Shown here: one piece after another, positions 62,007 to 64,000 of the stretch
Layout: each line of letters starts with the position of its first letter
Position numbering within the stretch: the first letter of the stretch is position 1
Position numbers and translations under genes: made by a program
Source of the DNA: an uncultured Psychroserpens sp.
GTDB lineage: Bacteria; Bacteroidota; Bacteroidia; Flavobacteriales; Flavobacteriaceae
DNA: 64,000 nucleotides
NCBI RefSeq assembly: GCF_947492715.1
Contig: NZ_CANLNS010000005.1
Span: 1-64,000, forward strand
Direction of reading: 5' to 3'
The notes under the pieces: model-generated
Database searches by the model: none
What the model saw: the letters and a program-made list of their open reading frames with translations, nothing else
What the model was told of the DNA's origin: nothing

Positions 62007-62486
62007 TTAAGGGTTAACCGTATTTTGAAGTAATTCTGTTAGAAACCGAAGTAGGATGTCTGGTTCTGAAAAGAGCTTTTTAGAATACAGCCAATTTCGT
62101 CGTATACCTATATTAAAAGTTCCTGTACTGGCTTTATAACCTGGGTTTACAGAATAATTTTTAGACTCTAAGATACGTGCAGCTTGAGCTTTGCTAATGA
62201 CCCATTGTATACCGCCTTTATTGGGTCTTGTATCTTTTAAGCTGCAAACAAGTCCGTTAGCTTCAATTTTAAGCGTCGTTTCTTGTTTTGACGTCATGAA
62301 CACCGTAAGTTCTGTGATTTTTGCGTTTTCGGTATCATCAGATGTGGTACCAACACTGACTTCCTCTTGGTCTGGTGTTTTAAGAAATGTGCGATAGGCA
62401 ATAACTGCTGTAATCACAGCTGTAGCCGCCATAATGACCTGCGCTGAAGTGTTGATCCAATCTAAGTATGTGTATAACGGTGTCAT
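62007..62486 (-). CDS. membrane-anchored protein of unknown function
   Basis: A 159-aa protein. A hydrophobic N-terminal helix (TSAQVIMAATAVITAVIAY, about residues 13-31) is followed by a hydrophilic acid-rich linker and a compact domain with FMTSKQETTLKIEANGLVCS, GGIQWVISKAQAARI and FNIGIRRNWLYSKKLF. No family was recognised. It is transcribed on the minus strand. A 27-base direct repeat lies 25 bases before its start and recurs upstream of the next gene. Confidence 0.6.
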   Translation of the reverse strand: MTPLYTYLDWINTSAQVIMAATAVITAVIAYRTFLKTPDQEEVSVGTTSDDTENAKITELTVFMTSKQETTLKIEANGLVCSLKDTRPNKGGIQWVISKAQAARILESKNYSVNPGYKASTGTFNIGIRRNWLYSKKLFSEPDILLRFLTELLQNTVNP

Positions 62487-62510
62487 CGTTCTTAAAACGT
62501 CGTTTGTAAT

Positions 62511-62537
62511 TAGAACTAAGTTAGTAAAAGAAAATGA
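62511..62537 (+). repeat. 27-bp direct repeat, copy 1
   Basis: Begins TAGAACTAAGTTAGTAAAAG and matches 63092-63118 at 26 of 27 positions, 581 bases away in the same orientation. It lies between the DUF2750 gene and the 62007-62486 gene. Confidence 0.9.
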
Positions 62538-62592
62538 GTTGCGTGTTTTTATGGTAATCGAATGTGTACATGCATCATTAACTGCTGGTGTT

Positions 62593-63048
62593 TTATTCAG
62601 TTACTTCTTTTATTTGGTTTTCTAAGTCGTTGATTCCATTAAACTTTCTAAAATTCAAATCTTTTCCTATTGATCTTAATTCAGTTATTAATTCAAGAAT
62701 TACATCCAATGGTTCAGCTTCAAATCCGAACAGATTTTGGTCAAATTCTGTTCCTATTAGCAGTCCGTCATTTGCCATTCCAACGCACCAATTTTCCATA
62801 AATTCAGATAATGCGATTTCAGTTACTTTATAATTTTTCCATTCGTCTTTTGCGCAAGATTTAGCACGAACTTTTTCTGCCCAAAAACATATGAGTTCAA
62901 TCGGATTTCCATTGTCATCCTCATATTGAGTCGAACTCGATGTAGCGAATCCGTTTTTACTTTTCAATCCGTAAACTATTTCGTTTTCAGAAACTGTTTT
63001 TATGAATTTTAGATGTCGATTTTTAAGTGTTATAGAATCTTGGAACAT
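62593..63048 (-). CDS. DUF2750 protein
   Basis: A 151-aa soluble protein. The DUF2750 pattern is clear: ICFWAEKVRAKSCAKDEWKN, then ITEIALSEF-like (VTEIALSEFMENWCVGMAND), GLLIGTEFDQNLFGFEAEPL. Function is unknown; the family is often found among accessory and immunity-type genes, which is a general impression. The gene and its upstream region are bounded by a 27-base direct repeat, so it may have arrived by insertion or by a local duplication. Confidence 0.8.
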   Translation of the reverse strand: MFQDSITLKNRHLKFIKTVSENEIVYGLKSKNGFATSSSTQYEDDNGNPIELICFWAEKVRAKSCAKDEWKNYKVTEIALSEFMENWCVGMANDGLLIGTEFDQNLFGFEAEPLDVILELITELRSIGKDLNFRKFNGINDLENQIKEVTE

Positions 63049-63091
63049 AGTTTTTTGCTAGTAGATAAAGTGTTTGAGTATGCTTTTAGGC

Positions 63092-63118
63092 TAGAACTAA
63101 GTTAGTAAAAGGAAATGA
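63092..63118 (+). repeat. 27-bp direct repeat, copy 2
   Basis: Second copy of the repeat at 62511-62537, one mismatch, 43 bases upstream of the DUF2750 start codon. Confidence 0.9.
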
Positions 63119-63183
63119 AATTGAGGGAAATCTGAAAGGATTTACAACGATATATGCAGTAAGTAATTGAATAAGTTTATCGT

Positions 63184-64000
63184 TTATTCCAGGATAGCTG
63201 GAAGAATGTATTGCTCTAGTATTTTTTCAGGTTGCTGAAATTTCCCATTTCCAAAATTTCCCGAGGTTATGACAACTACCGAATCTAGCTCGGGAATCAC
63301 AAATATATACTGTCCTCCAGCTCCTCTAGCTTCAATAGATTCAATCTCTTGATTAGCTACGACATAGGTTTTATGCCACCACAAGTAGCCATATTCGTTG
63401 TTATCACTTGTATTCTCTAAACGTAGATATTTTTGAAAAGAGTTATTGACCCAATCTTCTGAAATAATCTTTTGTCCATTCCAGTGCCCTTTATTAAGAT
63501 AGAGTTGTCCAAATTTCAACATATCTCGAGGTGTTAAGTACATCCCACCTCCAAAATAAGGTGTTGTTGAGGTGTTTTCGGTTTGGATGATATAATTTGA
63601 AATACCTAAAGGAGCCAAAAGTTTTTGATCCATATATGATTCCAGAGGATAATCTAATTGTTCATTCAAGCATACGCCAAGTAAAAACGGGTTTGCAGAA
63701 CCATAAAAGGCGTGAGTTCCTGGTGTATTGATCATGGAAGCATCCATTACTGTTTTTAACCAATCATTTGAATTTTGATAGCTGCCTTCAGAAGCGGTCG
63801 AATTTCTATCTATACCAAAATCGATGGCATCTATTCCAGAGCTCATCGTTAATAGGTCTTTAATTCTAATTTTAGATCTTAAGGGATCTTTAGTGTTCTG
63901 ATAGTCTTGAGGTAAGAGCTCATTTATAAGTTGCTCGGTATTTTTTATAATATGGTCGTTAACAGCAATGCCTATCATAGACGAAGCAATGCTCTTTGAG
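63184..64000 (-). CDS. beta-lactamase-family serine hydrolase, 5' end outside the window
   Basis: At least 271 residues of a penicillin-binding-protein-like/class C serine hydrolase. The gene enters from the right edge: the visible frame begins SKSIASSM, the end of the catalytic SxxK box, so the nucleophilic Ser codon is just past the edge. RIKDLLTMSSGIDAIDFG and GTHAFYGSANPFLLGVCL follow (YGS in the place of the usual YxN), then YFGGGMYLTPRDMLKFGQLY, EYGYLWWHKT, and near the C-terminus the GARGAGGQYIFVIPELDSVV segment typical of esterase/peptidase members. The true start and any signal peptide cannot be seen. Confidence 0.88.
   Translation of the reverse strand, partial: SKSIASSMIGIAVNDHIIKNTEQLINELLPQDYQNTKDPLRSKIRIKDLLTMSSGIDAIDFGIDRNSTASEGSYQNSNDWLKTVMDASMINTPGTHAFYGSANPFLLGVCLNEQLDYPLESYMDQKLLAPLGISNYIIQTENTSTTPYFGGGMYLTPRDMLKFGQLYLNKGHWNGQKIISEDWVNNSFQKYLRLENTSDNNEYGYLWWHKTYVVANQEIESIEARGAGGQYIFVIPELDSVVVITSGNFGNGKFQQPEKILEQYILPAILE

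Noticed and set aside
62511-63118. Integron cassette or transposon around the DUF2750 gene
   Set aside because: No integrase or transposase, no terminal inverted repeats and no attC-like fold; kept only as a direct-repeat observation.

Overview
The window is an AT-rich chromosomal segment of a gliding Bacteroidetes, most likely family Flavobacteriaceae. The evidence is the gldJ-porU-porV (type IX secretion and gliding) block, a T9SS-sorted subtilase, an unlinked E1-alpha/E2 pyruvate dehydrogenase pair, repeated promoters of the Bacteroidetes type (-33 TTG, about 19-20 bp spacer, -7 TAnnTTTG), and almost no Shine-Dalgarno sequences. No insertion sequence, prophage, CRISPR array or integrase was seen; most of the window is core genome.

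Layout. 1-100: last bases of a 5S rRNA and the rRNA operon terminator. 0.1-7.7 kb: PIF1-like helicase, acyl-CoA dehydrogenase, anmK, a Glu/Leu-type dehydrogenase and NhaD. 7.7-11.4 kb: ExbB, two tandem ExbD paralogues, a TonB-like protein and folC. 11.4-15.7 kb: a small GrpE-like protein, an unusual 833-aa Hsp70 and a convergent membrane protein of unknown function. 15.8-17.3 kb: tRNA-Val and murF. 17.3-24.4 kb: gldJ facing away from porU-porV. 24.5-29.5 kb: cdd, pdhA-pdhC, an M28 peptidase lipoprotein and an SDR. 29.5-31.4 kb: a two-gene RNA repair operon (RNA ligase, then HD-Pnk). 31.5-35.4 kb: small lipoproteins and membrane proteins of unknown function. 35.5-49.3 kb: pyrG, yidC, a YwqK-like repeat protein, mnmA, a T9SS subtilase, nitronate monooxygenase, an ATP-grasp enzyme, a MATE pump, PAP2, a glycosyltransferase and an epimerase. 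49.5-57.2 kb: a subtilase without a signal peptide, meaB, an ECF sigma/anti-sigma-like/coiled-coil protein operon and an M23 peptidase.

57.2-64 kb is more accessory: a PS decarboxylase-like enzyme, a TetR regulator whose operator occurs both before its own gene and before the secreted alpha/beta hydrolase that follows, an ArsR-SRPBCC pair with two palindromic operators placed around its promoter, a DUF2750 gene with a 27-bp near-perfect direct repeat on each side, and a serine hydrolase running off the right edge.

The least explained parts are the GrpE-like/Hsp70/membrane-protein module, the second ExbD that has lost the membrane aspartate, the RNA repair operon, the protein whose beta-rich domain is split by a long coiled coil, and the compact operator and promoter arrangements at the TetR and ArsR genes.
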